In this document: piece by piece, positions 34,732 to 45,006 of the stretch | How positions within the stretch are numbered: the stretch's first letter is position 1 | Layout: each line of letters begins with the position of its first letter | Source of the DNA: Streptomyces phaeolivaceus | Lineage (GTDB): Bacteria; Actinomycetota; Actinomycetes; Streptomycetales; Streptomycetaceae | Reading direction: 5' to 3' | Length of the DNA: 64,000 bases | Assembly (NCBI RefSeq): GCF_009184865.1 | Contig: NZ_CP045096.1 | Location: forward strand, 5,084,001-5,148,000 | The notes under the pieces: generated by a model | Databases searched by the model: none | Told to the model about the DNA's origin: nothing | Seen by the model: only the letters and a program-made list of their open reading frames with translations | Program-made: the position numbers and the translations under genes

Positions 34732-35577
34732 ATGGGAGTCCTGAAGAAGTTCGAGCAACGTCTCGAAGGTCTGGTCAACGGCACCTTCGCCAAGGTGTTC
34801 AAGTCCGAGGTCCAGCCCGTGGAGATCGCGGGAGCACTCCAGCGGGAGTGCGACAACAACGCGACCATCTGGAACCGCGACCGGACGGTCGTCCCCAACG
34901 ACTTCATCGTGGAGCTGAGCACACCCGACTTCGAGCGGCTCAGCCCCTACTCCGGCCAACTCGGCGACGAGCTCGCCGGGATGGTGCGCGACTACGCCAA
35001 GCAGCAGCGCTACACCTTCATGGGCCCCATCAAGGTCCATCTGGAGAAGGCCGACGACCTCGACACCGGTCTGTACCGGGTGCGCAGCCGTACGCTGGCC
35101 GGCTCCACGGACCAGCAGGCCCCCTCGGGCGCTCCGGCGAGCCCCGCCGCGGGCCGCCCCGGCGGCTACGGCTACCCGCCCACCGCGGCACCCTCGGGCG
35201 CACCGCCCATGCCGGCCGCGCCACCACCCGGTGGCGGCCGCCCCGGCGCCGCCCCGTTCGGCCAGCGGCCACCCGCCGCTCCGGCGTCCGGCGGGCGCAT
35301 GCGCTACTGGATCGAGATCAACGGCACCCGCCACCAGATCTCCCGCCCCACGCTGGTGCTGGGCCGCAGCACCGAAGCCGACGTGCGGATCGACGACCCC
35401 GGCGTCTCCCGCCGGCACTGCGAGATCCGGACCGGAACGCCCTCGACGATCCAGGATCTCGGATCCACCAACGGCATCGTGGTGGACGGGCAGCACACCA
35501 CCCGCGCTACGCTCCGCGACGGCTCGCGGATCGTCGTGGGCAGCAGCACCATCATTTACCGGCAAGCCGAAGGGTGA
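34732..35577 (+). CDS. fhaA: FhaA: DUF3662 and FHA domain protein
   Basis: This 281-residue protein starts the FHA-phosphatase-kinase operon. The N-terminal DUF3662 domain (FEQRLEGLVNGTFAKVFKSE to about 125) is followed by a Pro/Gly-rich linker and a C-terminal FHA domain with the phosphothreonine-binding LVLGRSTEADVRI, SRRHCEI and LGSTNGI. In mycobacteria FhaA binds phosphorylated MviN and PknB and localises cell wall synthesis. ATG 34732 follows a perfect GGAGG. The next five genes follow in the same direction. Confidence 0.95.
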   Translation: MGVLKKFEQRLEGLVNGTFAKVFKSEVQPVEIAGALQRECDNNATIWNRDRTVVPNDFIVELSTPDFERLSPYSGQLGDELAGMVRDYAKQQRYTFMGPIKVHLEKADDLDTGLYRVRSRTLAGSTDQQAPSGAPASPAAGRPGGYGYPPTAAPSGAPPMPAAPPPGGGRPGAAPFGQRPPAAPASGGRMRYWIEINGTRHQISRPTLVLGRSTEADVRIDDPGVSRRHCEIRTGTPSTIQDLGSTNGIVVDGQHTTRATLRDGSRIVVGSSTIIYRQAEG

Positions 35578-35587
35578 AGCGGGGGCA

Positions 35588-36115
35588 ATGTCAGAGCTGA
35601 CCCTCACGGTCATGCGGCTGGGTTTCCTGGCCGTACTGTGGCTGTTCGTGATCGTGGCCGTGCAGGTCATCCGCAGCGACCTGTTCGGTACGCGCGTCAC
35701 CCAGCGGGGGTCGCGCCGAGAGAGCACGCGGCCACAGCAGGCCGCCCGCCAGGCCGCACCCCCGCAGCAGCGCGCCCAGCAGCCCGCGCCCGCCACCGGT
35801 GGCGGGCGTCGCGGGCGGAACGCCCCGTCCAAGCTCGTCGTCAGCGAGGGCACGCTGACGGGTACGACCGTGGCGCTGCAGGGCCAGACCATCACGCTGG
35901 GCCGTGCGCACGACTCCACGATCGTGCTGGACGACGACTACGCCTCCAGTCGGCACGCCCGGATCTATCCGGACCGCGACGGCCAGTGGATCGTCGAGGA
36001 CCTGGGGTCCACCAACGGCACATATCTCGACCGGAACCGACTGACGACTCCCACGCCGATTCCGCTGGGCGCGCCGATCCGCATCGGCAAGACCGTCATC
36101 GAGCTGCGGAAGTAG
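35588..36115 (+). CDS. fhaB: FhaB: membrane-anchored FHA domain protein
   Basis: This 175-residue protein has an N-terminal membrane helix (LGFLAVLWLFVIVAVQVI), a Gln/Ala-rich linker and a C-terminal FHA domain (ITLGRAHDSTIVLDDDYASS, SRHARIY, LGSTNGTYLD). It is the homologue of mycobacterial FhaB/FipA, which binds phosphorylated partners at the septum. The ATG is ten bases after fhaA. Confidence 0.93.
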   Translation: MSELTLTVMRLGFLAVLWLFVIVAVQVIRSDLFGTRVTQRGSRRESTRPQQAARQAAPPQQRAQQPAPATGGGRRGRNAPSKLVVSEGTLTGTTVALQGQTITLGRAHDSTIVLDDDYASSRHARIYPDRDGQWIVEDLGSTNGTYLDRNRLTTPTPIPLGAPIRIGKTVIELRK

Positions 36116-36243
36116 TGCTACATCATGAATAGGCGCGAGCGGAGCGAGCACGCAGTGGTGGCCCCCACCAGGGGCCCCGGCGCGCTCCCGACCGGAGGGT
36201 GGGCACCGTGCGGATGTACCCGGAGCCGACGGGCGAGGTGCGC

Positions 36244-37773
36244 ATGAGTCTGTCACTGCGCTTCGCCGCCGGATCGCACAAAGGCATGATCCGCGAGGGC
36301 AACGAGGACTCGGGCTACGCCGGTCCCCGGCTGCTCGCGATCGCCGACGGCATGGGCGGCCAGGCGGCCGGTGAGGTCGCCTCCTCCGAGGTGATCTCCA
36401 CCCTCGTCACGCTCGACGACGACATCCCCGGCTCCGACATCCTCACCTCGCTCGGCACCGCCGTGCAGCGCGCCAACGACCAGCTGCGCGCGATGGTCGA
36501 GGAGGACCCCCAGCTGGAGGGCATGGGCACCACGCTCACCGCCCTGCTGTGGACCGGCCAGCGACTCGGCCTCGTGCATGTCGGCGACTCCCGCGCGTAC
36601 CTCCTCAGGGACGGCGTCCTCACCCAGATCACCCAGGACCACACCTGGGTGCAGCGTCTGGTCGACGAGGGCCGCATCACCGAGGAGGAGGCCACCACCC
36701 ACCCGCAGCGCTCCCTGCTGATGCGCGCGCTGGGCAGTGGCGACCACGTCGAACCCGACCTCTCCATCCGCGAGGTCCGCGTCGGCGACCGGTATCTGAT
36801 CTGCTCCGACGGTCTGTCCGGCGTCGTGTCCCACCAGACGATGGAGGACACCCTCGCCAGCTACCAGGGCCCGCAGGAGACCGTGCAGGAGCTGATCCAG
36901 CTCGCACTGCGCGGCGGCGGCCCGGACAACATCACGGTCATCATCGCCGACGTCCTCGACCTGGACACCGGGGACACCCTCGCCGGGCAGCTCTCCGACA
37001 CCCCGGTGGTGGTCGGCGCGGTCGCCGAGAACCAGCTCCATCTGCAGGACAACGGCATCATGCAGACCCCGGCCGGCCGCGCCTCCGGGCTCGGCCGCCA
37101 GGGGCGCGGACAGGGCGGCGGCGAGTTCGGCCCGCCCGGCTCCGGCGACACCACCGGCTACATGCCTGCGGCGGGCAGCTTCGGCGACTACTCCGACGAC
37201 GACTTCGTCAAGCCGCGCAAGAAGCACAGGTGGCTGAAGAGATCCTTCTTCGGCATCCTCGCCCTCGCCGTGGTCGGCGGGGGCCTGTACAGCGGCTACC
37301 GCTGGACGCAGACGCAGTACTACGTCGGCTCCAACGACGACCATGTGGCGCTGTACCGCGGCATCAGCCAGGACCTGGCCTGGATCTCGCTCTCGAAGGT
37401 CGAGAAGGACCACCCCGAGATCGAACTCAAGTACCTCCCGCCGTACCAGCAGAAGCTGGTCGAGGCCACGATCGCCGAAGGCGGTCTGGGCGACGCCGAG
37501 AAGAAGATCCAGGAACTCTCCACCCAGGCGTCGGCGTGCAAGAAGAACGCCGAGCGCCGCGAGGCGGCGGACAACAACGCCAAGACCGGCGAGGGCGAGG
37601 CCGGCGGAGTCACGGGAACCACGAAGACCTCCCTCACGTCCAAGGCCACACCGTCCCCGACGTCGACACAGTCGGCGTCTCCGACCCCGTCCCAGACCGC
37701 ACCCACACCGTCGACCGGCCCCAGCCTCTCGGAGGAGGAGCAGGAACTGGTCTCACGGTGCGGTGAGCAGTAG
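36244..37773 (+). CDS. pstP: PstP: PP2C-family Ser/Thr protein phosphatase
   Basis: This 509-residue membrane phosphatase reverses kinase signalling. The PP2C domain (residues 1-240) has the metal-binding Asp sets GNEDSG and ADGMGG, GDSRAY, and DNITVIIADV near its end. A linker leads to one membrane helix near 330-352 and a C-terminal extracellular domain with two Cys and a Ser/Thr/Pro tail. ATG 36244 has GAGGTGCGC upstream; GTG 36199 or ATG 36214 would extend it. It is the usual partner of PknB in this operon. Confidence 0.93.
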   Translation: MSLSLRFAAGSHKGMIREGNEDSGYAGPRLLAIADGMGGQAAGEVASSEVISTLVTLDDDIPGSDILTSLGTAVQRANDQLRAMVEEDPQLEGMGTTLTALLWTGQRLGLVHVGDSRAYLLRDGVLTQITQDHTWVQRLVDEGRITEEEATTHPQRSLLMRALGSGDHVEPDLSIREVRVGDRYLICSDGLSGVVSHQTMEDTLASYQGPQETVQELIQLALRGGGPDNITVIIADVLDLDTGDTLAGQLSDTPVVVGAVAENQLHLQDNGIMQTPAGRASGLGRQGRGQGGGEFGPPGSGDTTGYMPAAGSFGDYSDDDFVKPRKKHRWLKRSFFGILALAVVGGGLYSGYRWTQTQYYVGSNDDHVALYRGISQDLAWISLSKVEKDHPEIELKYLPPYQQKLVEATIAEGGLGDAEKKIQELSTQASACKKNAERREAADNNAKTGEGEAGGVTGTTKTSLTSKATPSPTSTQSASPTPSQTAPTPSTGPSLSEEEQELVSRCGEQ

Positions 37774-37800
37774 GCAAGCCGCGAGGGGCCCACTCACACG

Positions 37801-39234
37801 ATGAGCAGTACTACCAACCCGTCGACGCAGCACACGTCCACGATCGGTGCGATCGGCACCCCCAGCCGACGCAACACCGAGCTGGCGCTGTTGGCGTTCG
37901 CGGTCGCCATCCCGGTGTTCGCCTACGCCAACGCCGGCCTCGCCCTCCACGACCGGGTACCGGCCGGGCTGGCCGCCTACGGCCTCGGCTTCGGTCTGCT
38001 GGCCGGCATCGGCCACCTGGTCGTCCGCAAGTTCGCGCCGTACGCGGACCCGCTGATGCTGCCGCTGGCCACGCTGCTCAACGGGCTGGGGCTGGTGGCC
38101 ATCTGGCGACTGGACCAGTCCGAGCGGCTCCAGCTGAGCAGCACGTACGTCGAGGCATCGCCGCGGCAGCTGCTGTACTCCGCGCTGGGCGTCTCCCTGT
38201 TCATCGCCGTCCTGATCTTCCTCAAGGACCACCGCGTCCTGCAGCGCTACACGTACATCTCCATGGCGGGCGCACTCGTCCTGCTGATGCTGCCGCTCGT
38301 CCCCGGCCTCGGTCTGGACGTCTTCGGCGCGAAGATCTGGATCTCCATCGCCGGATTCACCATCCAGCCCGGCGAGTTCGCGAAGATCGTCATCGCGGTC
38401 TTCTTCGCCGGCTACCTCATGGTGAAGAGAGACGCCCTGGCCCTCGCCAGCCGCCGCTTCATGGGCCTCTACCTGCCGCGCGGCCGTGACCTCGGTCCCA
38501 TCCTGGTCGTCTGGGCGATGTCCATCCTGATCCTGGTCTTCGAGACCGACCTCGGCACGTCGCTGCTGTTCTTCGGCATGTTCGTGATCATGCTGTACGT
38601 CGCCACCGAGCGGACCAGCTGGATCGTCTTCGGTCTGCTGATGTCCGCCGTCGGCGCCGTCGGTGTGGCCTCTTTCGAGATCCACGTCCAGCAGCGTGTC
38701 CAGGCCTGGCTCGACCCCATGGGCGAGTGGGAGCTCTCCAAGACCGTGCTCGGGCACTCCGCGCAGTCCATGGAGGCCCTGTGGGCCTTCGGCTCCGGCG
38801 GCACCCTCGGCACCGGCCTCGGCCAGGGCAACTCCGACCTCATCGGCTTCGCCGCCAACTCCGACTTCATCCTCGCCACCTTCGGTGAGGAACTGGGCCT
38901 GGCCGGAGTCATGGCGATCCTGCTGCTCTACGGGCTGATCGTGGAGCGCGGTATCCGCACCGCCCTCGCCGCCCGCGACCCGTTCGGCAAGCTGCTGGCG
39001 GTCGGCCTGTCCGGCGCCTTCGGCCTCCAGGTCTTCGTGGTCGCCGGCGGCGTCATGGGCCTGATCCCGCTGACCGGTATGACGCTGCCCTTCGTGGCGT
39101 ACGGCGGTTCGTCCGTCATCGCCAACTGGGCGTTGATCGGCATCCTGCTGCGCATCAGCGACACCGCGCGCCGCCCGGCGCCGTCCCCCGCCCCCAACCC
39201 CGACGCCGAGATGACCCAGGTGGTCCGACCGTGA
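37801..39234 (+). CDS. rodA: RodA/FtsW family SEDS peptidoglycan polymerase
   Basis: This 477-residue multi-pass protein belongs to the SEDS family, which polymerises peptidoglycan glycan strands from lipid II. Landmarks include WISIAGFTIQPGEFAKIVIA (SEDS core) and FETDLGTSLLFFGMF, and near the C-terminus LTGMTLPFVAYGGSSVIANW. It pairs with PbpA, whose GTG start overlaps its stop. It belongs to the operon with pstP and pknB. Confidence 0.95.
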   Translation: MSSTTNPSTQHTSTIGAIGTPSRRNTELALLAFAVAIPVFAYANAGLALHDRVPAGLAAYGLGFGLLAGIGHLVVRKFAPYADPLMLPLATLLNGLGLVAIWRLDQSERLQLSSTYVEASPRQLLYSALGVSLFIAVLIFLKDHRVLQRYTYISMAGALVLLMLPLVPGLGLDVFGAKIWISIAGFTIQPGEFAKIVIAVFFAGYLMVKRDALALASRRFMGLYLPRGRDLGPILVVWAMSILILVFETDLGTSLLFFGMFVIMLYVATERTSWIVFGLLMSAVGAVGVASFEIHVQQRVQAWLDPMGEWELSKTVLGHSAQSMEALWAFGSGGTLGTGLGQGNSDLIGFAANSDFILATFGEELGLAGVMAILLLYGLIVERGIRTALAARDPFGKLLAVGLSGAFGLQVFVVAGGVMGLIPLTGMTLPFVAYGGSSVIANWALIGILLRISDTARRPAPSPAPNPDAEMTQVVRP

Positions 39235-40691
39235 ACAAGCCCCTGCGCCGGATCGCGATCTTCTGCGGGCTGCTCGTGCTCGCCCTGCTCATCCGCGACA
39301 ACTGGATCCAGTACGTCCAGGCCGACTCCCTGAAGACGGACTCCAAGAACCGCCGGGTGGCCATCGAGCGTTACGGCACCCCGCGCGGCGACATCATCGT
39401 CGACGGCAAGGCCATCACCGGGTCGGTCGCCACCAAGGGCACGGACTACAAGTACAAGCGCACCTGGAAGAACGGCGAGATGTGGGCGCCGGTCACCGGC
39501 TACTCCTCGCAGATCATCGGCGCCACCCAGCTGGAGAGCCTCGAGGACGGCATCCTCACCGGCAACGACGACCGGCTCTTCTTCCGGAACACGCTGGACA
39601 TGATCACCGGTAAGAAGAAGGAGGGCGGCAGCGTCGTCACCACCCTCAACGCCGCCGCGCAGAAGGCGGCCTTCAACGGCCTCGGCAACAAGAAGGGCGC
39701 CGTGGTCGCGCTCGACCCGAAGACCGGCGCGATCCTCGCCCTGGCCTCCACCCCGTCGTACGACCCGTCGACCTTCGCCGGCATCAGCAACACGGACAGC
39801 AAGGCCTTCCAGAAGCTGGACAAGAACTCCGACAAGCCGATGCTGAACCGCGCGCTGCGCGAGACCTACCCGCCGGGCTCCACGTTCAAGGTCGTCACGG
39901 CCGCCGCGGCACTGGAGAACGGCACCGTCTCGGACATCGACGACAAGACGGACTCCCCGGACCCGTACCAGCTGCCCGAAACGACGACGGACCTCACCAA
40001 CGAGCACGGCGTGTGCAAGAACGCCACGCTCCGGTACGCGCTCGAGCAGTCCTGCAACACGGTCTTCGGCAAGCTCTCCGACACCGTCGGCAACGAGAAG
40101 ATGCGGGAGCAGGCCGCGAAGTTCGGCTTCGACGAGGCCGAGCTCGACGTACCTGTACGCGCCGCCGAGAGCGTCTACCCCGAGGACAACCGCCCGCAGA
40201 ACGCGATGGCCGGCATCGGGCAGGCCTCCAACCGTGCCACCCCGCTGCAGATGGCGATGGTCGCCTCGGCCGTCGCCAACGACGGCGAGCTGATGAAGCC
40301 GTACATGGTCGACCAGCTGCGCGCCTCCAACCTCGACGTCATCGAGACGCACGACCCCGAGACGCTGTCCCAAGCTGTCTCGCCGGAGACCGCCCAGAAG
40401 CTCCAGGACATGATGGAGACCGTCGTCAAGACGGGCACCGGCCAGAAGGCGCAGATCGAAAACGTCACCGTCGGCGGCAAGACCGGTACCGCGCAGCACG
40501 GCGTGGACAACAAGGAGAAGCCGTACGCCTGGTTCATCTCCTACGCCAGGCTCAGCGACGGCAGCGCGCCGGTGGCCGTGGCCGTGGTCGTCGAGGACAG
40601 CGATGCCGAGCGTGGTGACATCTCCGGTGGCGGTCTCGCCGCCCCGATCGCGAAGAGCGTGATGCAGGCAGTGATCAACAGCAAGAAGTGA
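39231..40691 (+). CDS. pbpA: PbpA: class B penicillin-binding transpeptidase
   Basis: This 486-residue protein has a membrane anchor (FCGLLVLALLIRDNWIQYV) and a transpeptidase domain. The active-site SxxK is in PPGSTFKVV (near residue 217). SxN is SCN in EQSCNTVFGKLS, and KTG is in VGGKTGTAQ near 416. It cross-links peptidoglycan with its SEDS partner RodA. Start GTG overlaps the rodA stop. Confidence 0.95.
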   Translation: MNKPLRRIAIFCGLLVLALLIRDNWIQYVQADSLKTDSKNRRVAIERYGTPRGDIIVDGKAITGSVATKGTDYKYKRTWKNGEMWAPVTGYSSQIIGATQLESLEDGILTGNDDRLFFRNTLDMITGKKKEGGSVVTTLNAAAQKAAFNGLGNKKGAVVALDPKTGAILALASTPSYDPSTFAGISNTDSKAFQKLDKNSDKPMLNRALRETYPPGSTFKVVTAAAALENGTVSDIDDKTDSPDPYQLPETTTDLTNEHGVCKNATLRYALEQSCNTVFGKLSDTVGNEKMREQAAKFGFDEAELDVPVRAAESVYPEDNRPQNAMAGIGQASNRATPLQMAMVASAVANDGELMKPYMVDQLRASNLDVIETHDPETLSQAVSPETAQKLQDMMETVVKTGTGQKAQIENVTVGGKTGTAQHGVDNKEKPYAWFISYARLSDGSAPVAVAVVVEDSDAERGDISGGGLAAPIAKSVMQAVINSKK

Positions 40692-40726
40692 CGCCGCTCA
40701 CGTCGCCTTCACATCGGTGTACGTTG

Positions 40727-40745
40727 CGATACCGGTCCTGTATCG
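40727..40745. promoter_or_regulatory. Inverted repeat CGATAC-N7-GTATCG before pknB
   Basis: A perfect 6-7-6 palindrome lies in the 169-base gap between pbpA and pknB. It could be an operator or part of an attenuator, giving pknB separate control. Confidence 0.45.
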
Positions 40746-40860
40746 GGTGACGCGGTTGGCCAGGTCACAGAAGGCGAGCCGGGTACCGTATGCCCGGAGC
40801 ACAGCCGCCGGACCACACATGGGTGCGGTCGGGACCGACGGAGAGGGCTGGTAGGAAGCT

Positions 40861-42849
<1,989 letters not shown>

Positions 42850-42872
42850 CCGATAGCCCCACCGGTGACAGA

Positions 42873-42912
42873 GAGCCCCATGCACGCTGTTTAGATGGCG
42901 TGCATGGGGCTC
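42873..42912 (+). terminator. Terminator after pknB
   Basis: A perfect 15-bp stem (GAGCCCCATGCACGC / GCGTGCATGGGGCTC) with a 10-base loop begins 24 bases after the pknB stop. Confidence 0.85.
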
Positions 42913-43122
42913 AGCTATAAAACCACACGAGAGCCCGGCCCAAGTCAGCTACCTGGCAACAAGAGTGCAGGTGCCCTTACCGTCCACCGCAGCGGCGATA
43001 CTGGGCATCTCCTCGATCAGGCCGATGCCCGCACCGTGTGCGTCTGTCCGGCTACACAAGTTCCGGGGCCCGCAGGCGGACAAGAGTCCGGGGCGACCTC
43101 GGCCCACTGGTCAGGGGAAGCC
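42913..43122 (-). other. Low-GC intergenic stretch with a possible coding remnant
   Basis: On the minus strand an open stretch ending at a TAG at 42949-42951 reads GAGIGLIEEMPSIAAAVDGK then GTCTLVAR. It has no start codon or ribosome site in view. It could be the tail of a decayed gene, but I cannot name it. Confidence 0.3.
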
Positions 43123-43495
43123 CTACGCGAAGCCGCTCTCCGAGTTGCAGTTCACCTCTCTGCCCGCAGAGCCGTTCTTCAGGCACACCTTCACCGTGAC
43201 AGCCGTTCCTTCAGGAAGGTTCTTGACACCTTCATGGCACGACCCCTGTCCATCGAAAACCTGGAACGAGAACGAGCCGCCCGTGTACGTCATTTCCACG
43301 CACACCCGGCGGCTGTCCGCTTCAAGGTCGCAGGCGGAGAGCGTGTCCCCCCGTGGGCCGCCAACAGACTTCCCCACCCTTGCGTGCGTCTGTTGATTGG
43401 ACACAGAACTTACTCGCAGCGCTCGCCGGAGTAGCGCTGAAAACCACAGAAGCTGTTGCTGCGGCGGCTCCTGCCGCAAGGACTCTTTGTATCAC
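43123..43495 (-). pseudogene. Secreted Cys-rich small protein broken by one extra G in a G6 run
   Basis: From GTG 43495 (GGGGAAGG site upstream) a clean Sec signal peptide is read: MIQRVLAAGAAAATASVV to about ATPASAA. The mature part begins ASKFCVQSTDARKGGEVCW, then the frame ends early after RLRP. Removing one base of the six-G run at 43347-43352 joins this frame to the one ending at 43123. That gives one continuous protein of about 123 residues with seven cysteines (CVEMTYTGGSFSFQV, SCHEGVKN and VCLKNGSAG follow). It is either a recent frameshift, phase variation by slippage, or a sequencing error. The family is unknown. Confidence 0.7.
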
Positions 43496-43869
43496 TGACT
43501 ACCTTCCCCATCTGCCGCAAGCCCTACCTGCGGACATCACGACCCGATGCGCCCCATCAAGTCCCTGGTCCGCAGAAGCCCAACAGTTCACAAGCGGATC
43601 AGTCGTGTTACTCAAGCTGCGAGAGCAACAGCAGGTAAGAGGTGGACATCAAGCAAATGTTCAATTGAGGCTCGTGGGCTTGATTGAGCCCCGGATCCAC
43701 CGGCTTGATGCCGGTGGATCCGGGCTCAGTGATCAGCTCAACCGTTTGCGATCTTCAGTACGAGACGCGGCCACATCTTCATACTGCTCGGCTCGTTGAA
43801 AAATGAGGTGAGGAGGCAATCGCCCCCTGAGCCGAAGACACCGACACAAGCAGTTGCCAAAGGAAGAAC
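43496..43869. other. Low-GC region between secreted remnant and nuclease gene
   Basis: Hand counting gives about 50-57 percent GC in 43621-43860, well below the neighbours. It holds a strong hairpin (43686-43727) and the start region of two divergent genes. Confidence 0.5.
43686..43727. terminator. Strong hairpin in the low-GC region
   Basis: An 18-bp stem (GAGCCCGGATCCACCGGC type, one bulged C) has loop TTGAT. There is no clear T tract, so it may be a terminator, an mRNA structure or a recombination remnant. Confidence 0.5.
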
Positions 43870-44892
43870 GTGATCAACGAGACAGCGCTGTTGGAGTCGA
43901 AGACTCTGCGCAGCAACATGCTAGACCGGGCAGACGTGCTCAACAGGGTCAAAGCCCTCTCACTCCTTCCGGACGGGATGCATGTGACGACCGCGATGGC
44001 GGCGGCGTACTTCAGCGTCACGGTGGAAGCCATCCGCGCTCTCGTGCACGACCACCGGTCGGAACTGGAGGCGAGCGGCTACCAAGTTCTGTCGGGCCCG
44101 GAACTGAGTGACTTCAAGCAACTCAGTGGCATCCAGTCCCGCACTCGGTCCCTCGCTCTCTTCTCCCGCCGAGCCATTCTCAACGTAGCCATGTTGCTCC
44201 GAGACAGCGAAGTCGCACGTCAGGTACGCGTGTATCTCCTGGACGCCGAATACCAGGCGCGCACCCAGCCTGTGGATAACTCTGTCCACACAGACGTCAC
44301 CTCACTCGATGACCGCATCGACCACCGCATCGCCCACATCCTCGGCCAGACCGTCGTCCCGATGTTCAACGCCCTGATCGCCTCCTCCAGCGAACACCGC
44401 CGCGAACTCATCACACTCCGGGAGGACATCCAGAACGTCGAGCGCAAACTCTGCTGGCACCACCAGCGGATCAATGCTCTCGAAGGAGACGCTCCGACAG
44501 ATCAGGTCAGGTCTTCCCTCAAGGCCATGACCTGGCAGGCGTTCGAACGCCACGTCGCCGGTCTACTGCGCCGGGACGGCTGCACGGACGTCGTCGTACG
44601 GCAGGCCCGCAGCGACTGCGGCATCGATGTCACCGCACGCACCGCCGACGGACGCACAGTCGCCGTGCAGTGCAAGAACCGAGCTGGCCGATGGGTCGTC
44701 CCCAGCGCCGACATGCAGAAGTTCGCGGGCGCCGCACGCGCCATCGACCCCGCGGATGTCGCCCTGTTCGTCGCCACCTGCAACTTCAGCCACGAGGCCC
44801 AGGCGGTCGCGAAGCTAAGTGGCATCGTCACGGTGAACGGCGACGAGTTGGAAGCGTGGAGCGCCGGAGTCCGTCTCAGCGAACTGCGCTGA
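43870..44892 (+). CDS. Putative Mrr-family restriction endonuclease with antirepressor-like N-terminus
   Basis: This 340-residue protein has two parts. Residues 1-130 (MHVTTAMAAAYFSVTVEAIR to SRTRSLALFSRRAILNVAML) resemble phage antirepressor/KilA- or BRO-type DNA-binding modules. A coiled-coil linker (REDIQNVERKLCWHHQRINA) leads to a Mrr-like PD-(D/E)xK domain. The latter begins WQAFERHVAGLLRRDGCTDV and has the catalytic pattern CGIDVTARTADGRTVAVQCK (D...QxK). Such enzymes often cut modified DNA (type IV restriction). GTG 43870 follows AGGAAG. It sits alone in a lower-GC patch, which suggests transfer. It could also be a house-keeping nuclease. Confidence 0.75.
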   Translation: MINETALLESKTLRSNMLDRADVLNRVKALSLLPDGMHVTTAMAAAYFSVTVEAIRALVHDHRSELEASGYQVLSGPELSDFKQLSGIQSRTRSLALFSRRAILNVAMLLRDSEVARQVRVYLLDAEYQARTQPVDNSVHTDVTSLDDRIDHRIAHILGQTVVPMFNALIASSSEHRRELITLREDIQNVERKLCWHHQRINALEGDAPTDQVRSSLKAMTWQAFERHVAGLLRRDGCTDVVVRQARSDCGIDVTARTADGRTVAVQCKNRAGRWVVPSADMQKFAGAARAIDPADVALFVATCNFSHEAQAVAKLSGIVTVNGDELEAWSAGVRLSELR

Positions 44893-44921
44893 GCAGTCGT
44901 CAATCGGCAGACATGTACGAG

Positions 44922-44960
44922 AGGCCCGAAGCCGCAAGAGAAAGTTGCGGCTTCGGGCCT
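44922..44960 (+). terminator. Terminator after the nuclease gene
   Basis: A perfect 16-bp stem (AGGCCCGAAGCCGCAA / TTGCGGCTTCGGGCCT) with loop GAGAAAG. Confidence 0.85.
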
Positions 44961-44973
44961 CCGTCATGCTAGC

Positions 44974-45006
44974 GGTGACTGAGTTCCTCACAGGAACTCA
45001 GTCACC
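44974..45006 (-). terminator. Terminator after the sortase operon
   Basis: A perfect 15-bp stem (GGTGACTGAGTTCCT / AGGAACTCAGTCACC) with a three-base loop directly adjoins the sortase stop codon. Confidence 0.85.

Noticed and set aside
42895..43434. Plus-strand frame of 179 codons after pknB
   Set aside because: It is antisense to the signal-peptide gene, begins inside the terminator hairpin and has no ribosome site.
42850..45006. The low-GC islet as an integrated phage or conjugative element
   Set aside because: I found no integrase, excisionase, att repeats or tRNA at its ends; only one likely acquired gene and one broken gene are visible.
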